Source of the DNA: Piliocolobus tephrosceles
Taxonomy: Eukaryota; Chordata; Mammalia; Primates; Cercopithecidae
DNA length: 64,000 nt
Direction of reading: 5' to 3'
Assembly (NCBI RefSeq): GCF_002776525.5
Contig: NC_045453.1
Span: forward strand, 37,602,873-37,666,872
Of the stretch, positions 22,242 through 34,780 are shown in pieces (within the stretch, counting starts at the first letter, position 1; every line of letters starts with the position of its first letter). The notes beneath the pieces are model-generated. The model made no database searches and was not told where the DNA came from. It was given only the letters and a program-made list of their open reading frames with translations. Both the position numbers and the translations under genes were made by a program.

Positions 22242-22660
22242 TGTCCCCACCTCCTCCCCAGGTGTCCCTGCATCCCCCCACCTCCCAAGACATCCCTATA
22301 TCCCAGGTACCCCCACCTCTCTAGGTACCCCCACCTCCCGAGGCATCCCCACCTCCCCAGGTAGCCCTGCCTCCCCAGGCATCCCCCGCCTCCTAGGTAC
22401 CCCCACCTTCCCCAGGCATCCCCACCTCCCCAGGTACCCCTGCCTCCCCAAGTACCCCCACCTCCCCAGGCATCCCCACCTCCCCAGGTACCCCCCNNNN
22501 NNNNNNNNNNNNNNNNNNNNNNNNNNNNNNNNNNNNNNNNNNNNNNNNNNNNNNNNNNNNNNNNNNNNNNNNNNNNNNNNNNNNNNNNNNNNNNNNGTAC
22601 CCCCACCTCCCCAGGCATCCCCACCTCCCCAGGTACCCCCACCTCCCCAGGCTTCCCCAG
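22242..22660. repeat. 18-bp C-rich minisatellite (VNTR) with gap
   Basis: The unit is 'ccccacctccccaggtac', often alternating with 'ccccacctccccaggcat', giving a 36-bp higher-order period. About 14 units precede the gap and 3-4 follow it. The left units are more degenerate. On the minus strand every unit has two or more G-runs (GGGGAGGTGGGG), a pattern able to form G-quadruplexes. Because 18 is a multiple of three, the minus strand shows a spurious Gly/Val/Glu/Pro repeat frame. True copy number is hidden by the gap. Confidence 0.97.
22497..22596. other. Assembly gap, 100 N
   Basis: Exactly 100 N inside the 18-bp minisatellite, probably a placeholder of unknown true size. Confidence 0.99.
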
Positions 22661-24509
22661 CTTCAGCAAGTGTCCCAACTGACTTGACCAGGTATCATAC
22701 CCCAACTGTTCCCAGGGAACTACAGCAAGTTCTGAGGAGAACATGGTAGGGGAGAACCCATCATTGGTCACCATGCCATCTGCAGCTGCCACAGACGGAC
22801 CACACAGCTAACCAGGACTCAGGCCCCCTGGCACCATGACCAGCCCCTCCAGAGCTGGAACAGGGCTTCCCTCAAACTCAGCCAGCTCTACAGATGGCCC
22901 TGCCCTCTGCAGTAGCCTATGGATTTAAAATGACCAGTGGAGCAATCTTCTTGCTTACCAATTGCCACTCCCATGCCCTGGATACCAATGTCAAGTGGAG
23001 CCTGCACTGAGATCATGGCCAAAGCCGCCCTCCAGAGCCGTGGCCTGAGTTCAGGATCTGACCCCTGAGGTTTATAGCATCCCTCAGAGGCTCCTAGTGG
23101 ATGAACTGGGCTGAAACGCCTATCCTTATGAGGACATTTTTGTGCTTCCCTCTTCCCCTCAAAGTCTACCTGCATTAGTTGCCATCCGTGCTGACATCTG
23201 TTGATCCAATTTGCCAATAGGCCATTAGCTGTCCCTCCATAGCCTGAGCTGAGGCCGAACCCTCAGAAATCACGGCCACCCCACCTCCGATCTAGGGATG
23301 CCTCCCTGCCTCTGCTTTGTGCTGATAACACTGGGATCAATGGCATCAGGCTGTGGCTGTGCTGTCCCCACCCCCATGACCTCCTGGAAGTTCTTTGCTG
23401 CTCTTCAGAGTGAGCTTGGCTGTCCAAGGGATGGGGGCTTCGCTCCCCGATGCTCTTGTCTGAATAGTCTGCTCATCTTTGAAAGTAACGGTGGATGCTA
23501 GACCAAGACACAGGAGGTCTTCAGACTGTGGGCTCCCTGCCAAACAAGCATGTCCACTGAGTAATGAATTTGTCAACCGCCTGAGCCTCACAGGAAAGAG
23601 TCAAAGCTCCCTGTGGGGAGAAGGCAGAAGGGGCAGGATCTGCTGACCCTGCATTTAAGGCGCAGCAGGACTCAGGACCACAGGGGCAACTTCACCCTCC
23701 CACAGGAGTGAGGGATGACCATGGCCTGGGGCCTCAGAACAGGGTCCCCAGAACAAGGTCCCCAGAACAGGGTCCTGGGAAATGAGAAACTTGAGTACAG
23801 CTGCCCCATGCACAAGGAGATGGGGATGGCTGGGATGGAGTTCCAGGCAGGTATGCATAAGGGGATGCCCCCCCCCCGCCCCGGGCAGGGGAAGACCCTG
23901 AGGGCTCTAAGGATTTGCCCAAATCTACCAGGTGGAAAAGAGGCAGATGGGTGTGAATGTGGGTGACTCCATGCAGAAGCACCAGACTGGAGACATTCCC
24001 AGTGGGTGGGGCTGGGCTTGGCTTTCCAAACCCAAACCCAAACAACAGGAGAGGGCCAGTTCATGCTGCAGGGAAACCTGTATTTGCCTGAGCCGAAACC
24101 AGCCTCTACTCTAGAAGAAAGGTCAAGGGCTTATTCCTTTGGGTTTTTTTGCTGGTCCTGCTGCTGCTGTTTGGTTTGGTTTGGTTTGGTTTTGAAAGCC
24201 CATGGGGTAGGACAGCTTTCTTCAGGAAAGCTTTCAAGGCCCAAGGACAACAGCATGCAGGCAAGGCTGAGTCCTGGCCTTCACACTAAGGACACTGACC
24301 CCCACCCGCTCCAGGATGCCCACTGTGAGCCTCTCATGCTGGCCCGAGGGCAGCCTGAAGGGCCTGTAGGCACTGTTGACAGCTGCCTCTGGTCGCTTCT
24401 GTCCAGCAGAGGCCACAGACCCACCGCAGGGCCTACAGCTGCACATGCTGGAGGCTCCACAGGAGAGAATGAGGAATGCCGAGGGCTGAATCCACGAGAG
24501 CTTCGCTGG
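22661..24509. other. Unassigned GC-rich intergenic DNA
   Basis: Contains a 14-bp triplicate at 23735-23775. The long plus-strand frame beginning at 24006 is a chance frame running into a minisatellite. Confidence 0.4.
23735..23775. repeat. 14-bp tandem triplicate
   Basis: Three units of 'cagaacagggtccc' with one or two substitutions. Confidence 0.85.
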
Positions 24510-24740
24510 GCTCCCAGGGTGGGGTCCCAGGTTGGGCTCGTGCGCAGGGTTCCCAGGGTGGGGTCCCAGGGCGGGTTCGTGGGCAGAGCTCCCAGGGTGG
24601 GCTCCTGCACAGGGCTTCTGCCAGGGTGGGCTAATGCGCAGAGTTCCCAGGGTGGGGTCCCAGGACGGGCTGGTGTGCAGGGCTCCCAAGGCGGACTGGT
24701 ACCCAGGGCTCTTGGGGCAGGCTCGTGTGCTCCTCACATA
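24510..24740. repeat. 39-bp minisatellite with 13-bp-shortened variants
   Basis: Units begin 'gctcccagggtggggtccca' or 'gttcccagggtggggtccca'. Three are 39 bp and at least two are 26-29 bp, as if one 13-bp module were missing. About 6 units in total. The 39-bp length is divisible by three, which explains the 321-codon open frame crossing it. Confidence 0.88.
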
Positions 24741-26730
24741 CTCCAGCACAACTGGAGCATCGCTTCCAGGCCTTCCCATCATAGCGCTAAAGCCATTAGG
24801 AGCGACAAGGACAATGTCTTTGTCCTGATTCTGACCAAGGCCCTCTCTGACTTGCATTGCAGGCAACTCCATTGCCTAATGTGTGCCTACAGTCACCATG
24901 CTGTGTCCAAATATCACAACAAGGAGCCACAGGCACACAGTTCCCAGATTAGATCTGAATATTTGCCTTGACTTATTCTTGAGATTTCTGCCTCTGCTCC
25001 AATCCAGGACAAGTGCTGTGGCTGCCCTGGCATCAGACCTGGCTTCTCAGTGCCACTGGACCCGTCCCATCAATGCAGGGGCCAACGTGGCGGATCTGGG
25101 CTCCAGACTGCAAGACAAGTGTCCCCTCAGCTGAGCATGTTGTCAGTCTCCTCCATCACCCTCATGTCCTTTGCTCTAGTACAGAATGAGCCCAGGGCTG
25201 CGCTTGCCCCAGACAGAGAGAATTCAGCACCCGGGCCTACACTCAAGTCAGTCAAGGCTGAGTGAAAACGAGGTGCTCTGGGAGGTGCCAGATAGGTCCT
25301 GGAGGGCATATCCCCTGCACCTCCTACTGCATCTAGGGGACTGAGCCTTGCTTTTTACTGAAACCAGGTCATTCGGGGGCAAATTTGAATATACATAGAG
25401 ATAGCAATAAGACATTTAAGAGAGAGGGAGGTGACACAAAATCACGGTATCTGAACCATCTCCTCCAGCTCTAAGCCAGCGCTCTCCATTCTCATCGGCC
25501 TTTGCTTATGACACCTTAGGACACCTGAGTCCAACTCACGACTCAGCCAAAAAATGGACAATGATTTGGATCTGTTGTCTATATATGCCAGAGCATCCAT
25601 ATTTGGGTTCCAACTATTTGGTTAAACCATTCAAGATTTGCAGGTAGAACAAGATGGTCTCAGTTCCCCTAACTCACCTGAGCTAGTGTCTTCATTCCCT
25701 GGATAGAGTTGGCACATTTTAAGCAGCATCTATTTTTCTACTGAATTGGCTGATGAAGTGTTCCTGCTAAGTAGAAAGAATCTGCTAAGGTGGGCTCCAA
25801 CTTGCTGAGGGATGAATTGGCGAAAGGGCCGATGAGGAGCTGGGAGACCTCTCCTGCTTAGCACAGTGAGTGAGTGAGTCTTCCATTATTCTCTCAAGAC
25901 GTTCTTCTGTCATTAGCGACGAGGGATGGTCACTGTCCCGCCACAATCTTTAACGTAGAAAAGAGACTAGGCTCACTTGCCCTTCCTTTTAGTTCACAAT
26001 GGAATAATGGGAAGGAATTAAATGTAAAGCTTTGTTATTACTCCAAGAGAAGAATCCAGCTGTTCAGGTGTTCTAAACCAACTCTCCATTTGGTGTGTGT
26101 GGATTCTCAAACAATAGGTGCTTTAAAAATAATACATACCTTAAATTTGAAGAGTGCATTGGAAACTGGTCTGCTTCATATTCTCAGCAGTCCTGTGCCG
26201 CATCTGAAATGCAACTCAAAAGGCTGCTTTCCTCAACACTCCTGGGTGACAAACCCTGCCTTGGGCTCAGCCAAGGGGCAGTGAAGCCAGTGCCCCACAA
26301 TCACGGTTGCAAGATGGCCACAGCACTCCGAGTCTCGCCCCACTGAGATCCCAGCACAGAGGGTGCCTGGCTTTGTTCCCCCTTGCACTGAGCATCCCCT
26401 TTGGGGAATATGTGGCACCAGGATGATTTGTACCAGGAGAGAAGCTGGGAATGTCAGGCTTCTTCCAAATGCCCTCCCCTAATGTGTGGCTTCCCCTGGA
26501 GCAGGTGCAGCCTTCCAGGCATGAAAGGAACCTCCCCGCAACCCCCTCCCCAAGGCTTCATCTGAGTCCAGTTCACAAGAAAGTGATGATTGCAGTGGTT
26601 GATGTGGAAGGCACAGGCTAGGAGAACACGAAGCCGGGGGCCTGGGTGAGCCACCTGCGCTCAGGGATAACCGAGGTGTGACAGCAAATGGAATCAGCAA
26701 CCGGTGTCAGCTTTGTACCCACTCACGGGG
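24741..26730. other. Unassigned intergenic DNA
   Basis: No repeat or exon recognised. Confidence 0.4.
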
Positions 26731-26910
26731 GATACTTGTGAAGGTTTGGGGAGACATTTTTGGTTATCACAACTACCCCTCTGATGGATAGAGTCAGGGA
26801 TGCTGCTCAACATCCTACAATGCCCAGGACAACCCCCCACAACAGAACGCTAGACGACCCCAAACATCAGCAATGCTAAGAAACCCTGCACTATGCCACC
26901 TGGCTTGGTT
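26731..26910. mobile_element. Ancient interspersed repeat, probably DNA-transposon derived
   Basis: 'gggagacatttttggttatc', 'acaactacccctctgatgga', 'gggatgctgctcaacatcct', 'caatgcccaggacaacccc' and 'gctaagaaaccctgcac' form a pattern I recognise from many mammalian loci. I cannot assign the family with certainty. Confidence 0.5.
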
Positions 26911-28639
26911 ACTCACAACACGAACATTCACATTTTGAAAAGTGGCTCTGAATTAGGAACCACCCAGGTGGAGCCCGCCAAGTACACTTGGAATCCACTC
27001 ACAGACCTATGAAAGGGCTTCCCTGAACGCCCCCATCATAGTTTAGCTGAAGAGAGGAAGGGGAAGCGGAGAGAGGGAACGAGGGAGCCACCTCCACTGA
27101 GCCCTGCAAGAAGCCTGTGGAGTCGAACATCGCTTCAGCTGCCCCGTGCACACCTCCACCTGCCGTCACCAGCAATGCGCCGATTCCAGTCAAACGGGAG
27201 CAGTGAAATAGCCAGAGCTGCCCACTGGAGGCGGCCTGGGGCTTTGTAGAGAAAGCTTTCAGGGTCGCTCAATCACTGACTCCCAGAAATCCTCTGATCC
27301 AGAAAGATCAGAAAATCCACAGAAACTCTGTGGGTTTCATCCACAGAGGACAGAGACAGGGCCCCACAGGAGGGGCATGAGCCCAAGTCAGCCAGGTCAT
27401 GGTAGGTGGGGACTCAAGTCTGCTGGGTGGTGCCGAGCCTCCTTCCCCAGCTACTCCACTGTGCGTGAGGATCAGGGTCTAACCGGGTGGGGCACAGGCA
27501 TCACCAGCAGCCTTGCCATCCTTTCCGGAACGGTGGTCTAGATGAGGCTGGGGACCACGTGCTCTCCACTGTGTAAGCTCTGGGCAAGAAATCAGACCCA
27601 CAGGGCAGGGCTGCTCACAGAAAAAGTGTGGTTCCTTCCACTCCTTCCCCATAAATTAAGAGAGGACTGCATTTGAAAAGAGGTTGGATAAGGCCTATCA
27701 GAGTCTGTAGGGGAGGTTTGGGCTTTAATTTAGTTATCTGCAGGTTTATTCATTCTCAGTCACTCAGCATCACTGTGGAATAAAGCCAGAGGTACAATGC
27801 ATGGGGCAGGCATTCCATGCCCCCTCGCGAATGCCAGGGAAGTTTGACAAGCACTGCTGAGCACCTACTGTGTACAAGGGCTAGAGTGGGCCCTTGGGAA
27901 ACAAAGACGAGGAAAGGGGCAGAGCTGGAGAAGTGCACAGCCTCACTGGAGACAGTGCAGGGGCAGAACCAAGGCCACGGGCCAGGGGTCTAGAGAAGGG
28001 ACCAAGGCCATAGACCACCCAAGTCCAACAGCATGCATTTGTGGTGGGAGAGGCTGCTCAGGCTGGAGCAGCAACCTCGAGGGAGACTCGGTTTCCGCTC
28101 CAACTCTCCTGGGAGCTTCATTCATTCTTCCAGCTTCTTGTGACTCTCTTCCAGTTCTTAGGCTTCCATCAACCCTTCGCAAAAGCTGCATCTGGCCCCA
28201 TGTGCACATATCCCTGGTGCTTGCATGGGTGGTAGGTTCCTGCCCACGCGGCTCTGTCAGCTTTGGGAGAGATGGAGGTGGTGCTCCCCAGGACCCTCAC
28301 ACCTGGGTGGTGGTCTCCCTTCCTAAAGGGGATCAGTGAGTGGCCACAGTGCTCTCCTTCAGTCACTCAGATGGCCACTGCTGAGTATTGCCTGTGGCAG
28401 GGTACGTAAGGCAGGGCCTTGTTTCTAATGGGCCGAGAAGGTTATCTTGACCATAGGGTGCTGGCAGCACAAGATTCAGTCTGGGGTTCTCCCTTTTCAG
28501 TCCCCAGTTATGCCCCTTCCTCACATTGAGGATGAGGGGCACTGATAGAGCGGTGTGGCACGGAGGGAAGCTTCTGCCAATCATGGAGCATTCTATGATG
28601 TCATCTTCATCCATACCATGGTCTCAGGGGTCTGTATCC
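26911..28639. other. Unassigned intergenic DNA with a possible L2/MIR piece
   Basis: Bases about 27845-27950 contain 'ctgagcacctactgtgtac', a common L2/MIR-family phrase. The rest is unassigned. Confidence 0.4.
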
Positions 28640-28800
28640 TTGTGATCCCCGTGTCCCAGAGGGAAGGCCAAGGCTCAAAGAGGTTAGGAAATAAATCGTC
28701 CCAGGTCACACAGCTGGTACAAATCTCAGTTATGCTCCAGCTCCGCCCAAATCCCAGGTTGGTGATCTCAACTGCTACACACTCCACTCTCAACACGCGC
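28640..28800 (-). mobile_element. MIR-like SINE fragment
   Basis: 'gaaggccaaggctcaaagag', 'cccaggtcacacagctggta' and the following word order match the reverse-complement MIR core. Confidence 0.6.
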
Positions 28801-29084
28801 CTTCTGGCATAATTAGCTTTGCTGGCTGCTAGTCTGAAAAGGAAATGGAGGTGTAGCCTTCCCAGTTTTCCAGGTATGAGGTTCTGGGACTGAGAAGGCC
28901 TTGTCCGCCCTCTCCACTGCCCTTGATTGGGATTCCTGGTACCCACCACTCACCTGGGTAGCATCAATCAGATTGTATTTTGGTCTTGGGAAAATGAAAC
29001 TCAGGTCTTCTCTCTGGAGGGGAAGGTGATTGGTCCTAGAAAAGAACGGGAGGGCAGCCCACGTGTCTGGAGGCCCCTACACTG

Positions 29085-29265
29085 CCAGTATGTAGCAGAC
29101 ACTGTCACAAGCCCTCCCTCTGAAGCCCCACCACAGTCCTCAAGGGGGATATAGGCTCTAACCTTCCCATTCTACAGATGGGGAAACTGAGGCTCGGAGA
29201 ACCAGTACTTTGCCTGATGACAGAGCTGGTCCACAACAGGCCAGAGTCAAAGTTCAGGTCCGAGT
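29085..29265 (-). mobile_element. MIR-like SINE fragment
   Basis: 'cattctacagatggggaaac', 'tgaggctcggagaacc' and 'cctgatgacagagctgg' match reverse-complement MIR wording. It is the second MIR in minus orientation within 600 bp. Confidence 0.65.
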
Positions 29266-29336
29266 GGCTCCCCAAGAGGCCATATACCCAAAACACACCC
29301 ATCTGGAGAGTGGCCTCTTGAGGAGTTGCCTGTATT

Positions 29337-29690
29337 TTTTTGCCCGGGCTGCCGTAACAAACATCACAGACTGGGTGGCTTAAACAACAGAAATGTACTT
29401 CCCACTGTTCTGGAGCCTGGAAGTCCCAAATCAGATGTCAGCAGGATGAATTCTTCCGAGGTGTCTCCTTGGCTTGCAGGCAGCTGCCCTCTTCCTGAGT
29501 TTCCCACGTACATATGCCAATCTTCTAATAAGGACATAGCCGTCTAGGATCAGGCCCACCCCTAGTGACCTCATTTTAACTTAACTACCTCTTTAAGGAT
29601 TCTATATCCAAATAGTCACATTCTGAGGCCTGGGGATTAGGACTCCAACATATGAGTTTTGAGGGGACACAACGGAGCCCAAGTCACTGT
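29337..29690 (-). mobile_element. ERVL-MaLR LTR (MLT1/MST type)
   Basis: 'gggctgccgtaacaaacatc', 'gggtggcttaaacaacagaa', 'ctacctctttaaggattcta', 'ggggattaggactccaacat' and 'atgagttttgaggggacaca' occur in reverse-complement LTR order. Solo and diverged. Confidence 0.8.
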
Positions 29691-32600
29691 CCAAGCTAGT
29701 GCATCTCCCATCCCTGTGGCCTCCCACTCCCTTGTGCAGATATGCTGCCAAGCCCCTTACCACCACCCAGGAGAGCTGCCCTCAGCCACGCCCACATGTG
29801 TCTGTCTGTCTGTCCGCCCACATCTGTGGGCCCCACATCAGTGCTGTGTTTGATCCATGAAGGGTTCAAGCTGCGCATACATGGGCAGTGGGTGTTCAGT
29901 ATGTGGACCCCTTCTTCCCAAGGCTACAGAGAGCCCAGCTGGCATCTGCACAGAATTCAGACTTGGCAGTGTCGGCTGAGCTGGGGATGCTGCCCACAGC
30001 CAGGATCCTACAGGCAGAGGGCAAGAAGACCTCTAAGATGAGGAGCTCCCCAGCTGGGGGCTGTGCGACCCCCACCCTGCCTGTCTGCAGCCCAGCCATG
30101 ACTGAGTTGTGAGAGAGACCCAGACAGGCTTCGCCACTCAGCCCCGGGGCTCTTCCCCTGTGTCGAGGAACTCCTTGGGAACTGGCATGCACTGGGCAAG
30201 TGGGAGTCAGTGGGGCCTGCCAGGACAAGGACCTTAGACAAGGTGAAAATGCCTGGCTGGACACGGGGGACCCAAAGGTGGGAGCAAAGAGGATCATTGG
30301 AAAGGATGGCATTGGTGAATGTGCTCACACACACTGTGGGGGGGTGCGCCTAGGGAACTGCCAGGGATATTTGACAGGCAGATTTTCAGACTGATGAAGT
30401 CCTGCCTGAACCTACCTGAGGGTAAGAGTCAACTAAGTGTGTGCAGCTTCTGCTACCACAGCCCCATGTCCCACAAGCAGCCCACTTAGACTGGCTGCCC
30501 CACTGTGAGGAGCATGACCACTGACAGCCTTTGGTGCTAGAGCCACAGCCTGCTCTCCCTGGGGCGGCTGTAGCTAGTAACCAGGCCAATTAGAGGCACA
30601 GGTCTGGCCTTTCCCACCCAGACCAGTTCTTCCCACCAGCACCCTGGGCTTAGAGGTGCCCAGAGGTTGCCCTGCATCCTGAAGGCTCCTCCTGCCCAAG
30701 CCCACAGTCTCCACGACTGGTTCACAGGCATCACTCCCACCATAAGCCTCTCCACTGCACACCTTGGTGCTGCTCCCTGGAGAGCCTGCCGGCACCTGCC
30801 TCGCCGGGTGAGGTCCAGGGAGATTAGGACTCAGGTGTTAGGAAGGTGAAGCCCAATCTTGAAAAGATGAAAAGATAACCATGAGCAGCTGCAGCCTAAC
30901 CCATGTGACTCCCGCACCATTGAAACCAACAATCCATCTTCCAATTGGAGAAGCCCCTTGCCACAGCTCACTTTGAGCCCTTCTCACAGATGACGGACTC
31001 AGCCTCTTTCAGTGACTGGCTCCGTGGCTCGGGGCCCTTGCGTTCCCTTAGGCTCCTGCCTGCTGGACCCACCATATTCTTCCACAGCATCCATCTATCC
31101 TCTTCATCCCTCCCGACATAGAGGCCCCTGCGCTCATGAAGCAGGGTGCAAGGAAAGAAGCACACTTTGCTATGTGGCAGCTGCAGCTCTGTTTTCAGCC
31201 CACACGGACTCATTTTGATGGAGACAAGTCTGACAGGCTTAGAAAATTTACTCGGAATCCTCAGCACAGTGCAAACTTTTGTCTCCTTCTCTGCAAAAAA
31301 GAGGAGGCCTGTGTTTGTCTATAGAAGGCTCCTGTTAGCAGAACCTCCAAGGAAGGTCATAGTGAATGTTTGGGGTAAATGTTTGCAGAACCATGATTTG
31401 AACAGCGCCACGGTAGGTGATACTGTTTTTCATTCTGTGATTTCCTGTGCAATTAAACTCTCTTAATCTTCACTTGCCTCTCACCTGTGAAACAGATCTC
31501 CTCTGAACTAAGACTCATCTCAGTTGTTCTAGGAGCAGAACTGAGCTGTGATAGTGCAGCTAGAAAATACTTGCTGCTTCTAAGTTATGCACCAAAGAGA
31601 AAAATAAACACTTCTTAGCTTGAATATTACAGAAACAAATTTAACTTCTTGGAAGACGAACCAGGCCAGATCTCCCACTCACACTGAAGCCACAGCTCCT
31701 GAAGAATAGCCCTGGAGAATATGAAATGACAAAGAAGTCTCGAGCAATTGGACTGCTCTGGGGGTCAGCTTCTGCTCTCTCCACAGCCCAGGGGTGATTT
31801 TGGTGCCCTCCTGCCGTGATCCCAGGTGCAGAGAAGGCTACAGCGGTGCAGCTCCCATAGTCTCTGCCCACCCACCCCCGCAAGCTGAGGCTTTTCTACC
31901 ATTCATTCAGGGCCTTCCAGACTCAACTTTCCAGTAGAGAGCTCACATTCTTCTGGCTCGTATCTGATAAGACTAAGGTTTTCTACCCCTGAGGAGCGCC
32001 CTGGGTACCGCTGCCCTGGAATGCCAAAGGTCAACTCTGAATCCTCCCAGTAGCACCCTGCCAGGAGATGGACATCTGGCAGACCAAGCACCTTGGCCTC
32101 TGATGCAGTGGGAGCCCCTTCTCAGCCCATACATGACCCATGACCACACCCTGCCTATATTTCAAGGCCAGCTGATACCCCCCTGCTCCAGGAAGCCTTC
32201 TTTGACACTTCCCCAGCCTGCAGGAACCAGGACCAATCCAAATTCCAGAGCCTCTAGCATCAGGCCCCACTGGCCACTCAATCCCAGCAGAGGGCCATGC
32301 AGGGCTGACTCCTAACCACTTACCACGTGCATTGTGGTTGCAGACCTGCCCAGTGATCCAGCTGCTATGAGCTCAGAGGTTACGGTGTCAGTAAGGGCAA
32401 GGCTCCTTCCATGGGGGAAGACAATGACCAGGCAAACCAACAGACAGGCCAGCAACCACAGAGAATGGGAGGACTCAAAGAGATAGGCAGCAAGGGAATG
32501 GGTGCCACCAGGCTTGGAGGTGCCACTGGAGATGGTCAGGGGATGACTTTAGATGTCCCCAAGCCAACTCAGTTGCCATTGACACAAAAGCCCTGGAAAG

Positions 32601-34399
32601 ATGAGAGGCTTAGGCTCTGGTCTATCACCCAGATGTGCCTGAAGCCAGCCCAGGTTTGCTACTCAGGACACTCGCGTGCTGGCTGGCACCCCTCCCAGGT
32701 GCCTGGCAAAGTCATGGCCAGAACCCACTGCCCACATTCCTCTTTTGGAGACTGCCAGCAGAGGCTGCATGGGCCTTGCGGAGATGAGACGTGGAATTTA
32801 GGATGGCTGGGCTGACGGCTGACCATGAGTTCAGGTCGCCACACCAGCACAGTGACAGATGCCAGAGCTGATAGCAATAACTGACCATGCAGGTGAGGAA
32901 GAAGATCATATCTGGGTGTCATAAGGTCTCGGGTCGTGCTCTGGAGATGCATCTCAGCCAGGAAGTAGTTTCCAAAGAGCACAAAGTGAAAACGGCATAG
33001 GGTCAGTATTCAGTTTGTAATTTTGTAATGTGGAATGTAAAAAAGCTTTAACAGTGTAATATGGAAGAATTACATCTTTTAATTGATATCAAAAATTATT
33101 TTGGGTTTACAGCCCTGCACATGATATACCCACTGTCATCTGTACAACAACAGCACAGTCTCTCTCAGTGCACCACGGGACCCCATTCCACAAGGGGGTT
33201 CTCAGCGTGCTTCGCAGCAGGCCACACGGCACCCCGTGCACAAGGGTTCCAGCTTGCTGGCTTTTCTATCGGTTATTATTATTTTCGTCTTCTGGAGACC
33301 AGTGCATCAAGTTTTCCAATTGTTCCTCAGTCAGTCTTTGTGTAGGGCCACCAGTTCCTTCTCTGATTCTTCCTTCAAGAATATTGAAGAAATCATCACC
33401 AGGCAGGGGCGGCCCATCCCCCTCAGCAACCCTTTACTCCCGAGTCATTGGCAGGAAAATATTAAAATCATTCACACATGCTTTCCATGGGTTTGCTTAA
33501 AATGCATCGATTTCTTTCAGGCGTGATTGCATTTGTTACCTCAGGATAAATGCTCATTGACTGAAGCACCTGTTTAAATCGCACCCTACTTCTAGCTCTG
33601 CCCCCAGACCTGTCTCTGCATTTGGGGAGCGCAGGTGAATTAGATATCTTTATGACGGAACTCTGCTGTAATGTCTAGAATGAAGTGGAGGAAAGGCCTT
33701 CATTAAATGTTTGTTGAATTTAATTAAATTGAATTTGCGATTTTATGCATAGCCCATCCTCTCCAGGTGAGTAATGTGCTAAGCTTGCCCAAACCAAAAT
33801 GAGACGCCTATCTCAGAGTGAATAAGAACTGGGAGCTGGGAATGAAGGTCAGGGCCTTAGTATTGAAGAACTGAGTGAGATGTTCTTGGATTATCAATCA
33901 CAGGGACTGCTGTTTCAGTGACCCTTTCCATCATCTGATGATGACACTGGCTGCCTAGGCCAGCATCCAGGATGTTGGAGTAGCTTGAGATCACCCGTGT
34001 TCTGGGGTTGAGATGGAGCAGGGACCCTTCTTGGGGCCTGCCGGGCCTGCCAGTTACCCCTTCTCCCAAGCATGGAAATACAGGAAAATCCTGAGTTCCT
34101 TCGAGGGACACTCCAGGCACCCAGCTAACCCTGAGAAGTAAAAGAGCAATTTGATAAGCAAGAAGGTGATAGTGGCTTAAAACAGTAGCCAACGATGTTA
34201 GAGTCGTGAGAGTATTTGGTTCCCTGCAGGAACTAAAGATAACATCTTAGCATATGTCCTTGCGTTGTTTTTCAGAAATGTGGAACCCCATCCAATGGGT
34301 TCACTGGCACACAGACCTCAGACAAGGGGGAGCTGAGGGCTGGACTTTGACCGTCATTCTTTGTTCTAAATTTCTTCCTGAGGGCCAAGAGGAGGTCAC
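29691..34399. other. Unassigned intergenic DNA
   Basis: Largely repeat-free to my reading. A CTCF-like core 'ccagcagagggc' occurs at 32284-32295. No exon with flanking splice sites and a recognisable protein was seen. Confidence 0.4.
32284..32295 (+). promoter_or_regulatory. CTCF-core-like word
   Basis: 'ccagcagagggc' fits the central 12 bases of the CTCF motif, but the base after the core does not. A single motif match in 64 kb carries little weight. Confidence 0.15.
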
Positions 34400-34780
34400 G
34401 TCCACCAGCTAAACCTAGCATTCTCTTCTGCTGTTTACAAAATTTTTAGACAAGGCTTTGCTTCCTGAAACAATTGCAAGTTTAGAAATCTTTGAATCCA
34501 GCCATCTGTGACCTGTGGGCCCCCGCTTGGAGATGTTCCACTTTTTTAGGTCAAGCCAATGTACAGCCTCCATCTATTGATTTATGTCTTTGCCTGTGAC
34601 CTCTGCCTCCCTCCCTTTAAAAACTCCCACCTGTAAGCCACTGAGGCCAGGTCTCAAGCATGAGCTGCCCTGCAATCATCGCCTCACTTTCTCTCACTGC
34701 AGCCCCGAGGTCAGCCTTGGCTTTGCTCGGCTGCACTGGTGGACCCAAGCTCTGTTCACTAATGGTCAGCCTAGGGTCCT
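34400..34780 (+). mobile_element. Possible ERV1-type LTR remnant
   Basis: 'aggtcaagccaatgtacagc', 'ctattgatttatgtctttgc', 'tgacctctgcctccctccct', 'ttaaaaactcccacctgtaa' and 'caagcatgagctgccctgc' resemble a gammaretrovirus-like LTR with a TATA-like 'tttaaaaac'. Family and boundaries are uncertain. Confidence 0.35.

Noticed and set aside
22187..22792. 201-codon minus-strand frame rich in Gly, Val, Glu and Pro
   Set aside because: Translation of an 18-bp minisatellite plus an assembly gap, not a collagen-like gene.
23715..24045. Overlapping frames on both strands near 23.7-24.0 kb
   Set aside because: GC-rich noncoding sequence with no domain, no splice sites I could link, and short direct repeats.
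24006..24971. 321-codon open frame on the plus strand
   Set aside because: It crosses the 39-bp minisatellite, whose length is a multiple of three. The rest shows no domain, and an overlapping long frame exists on the other strand.
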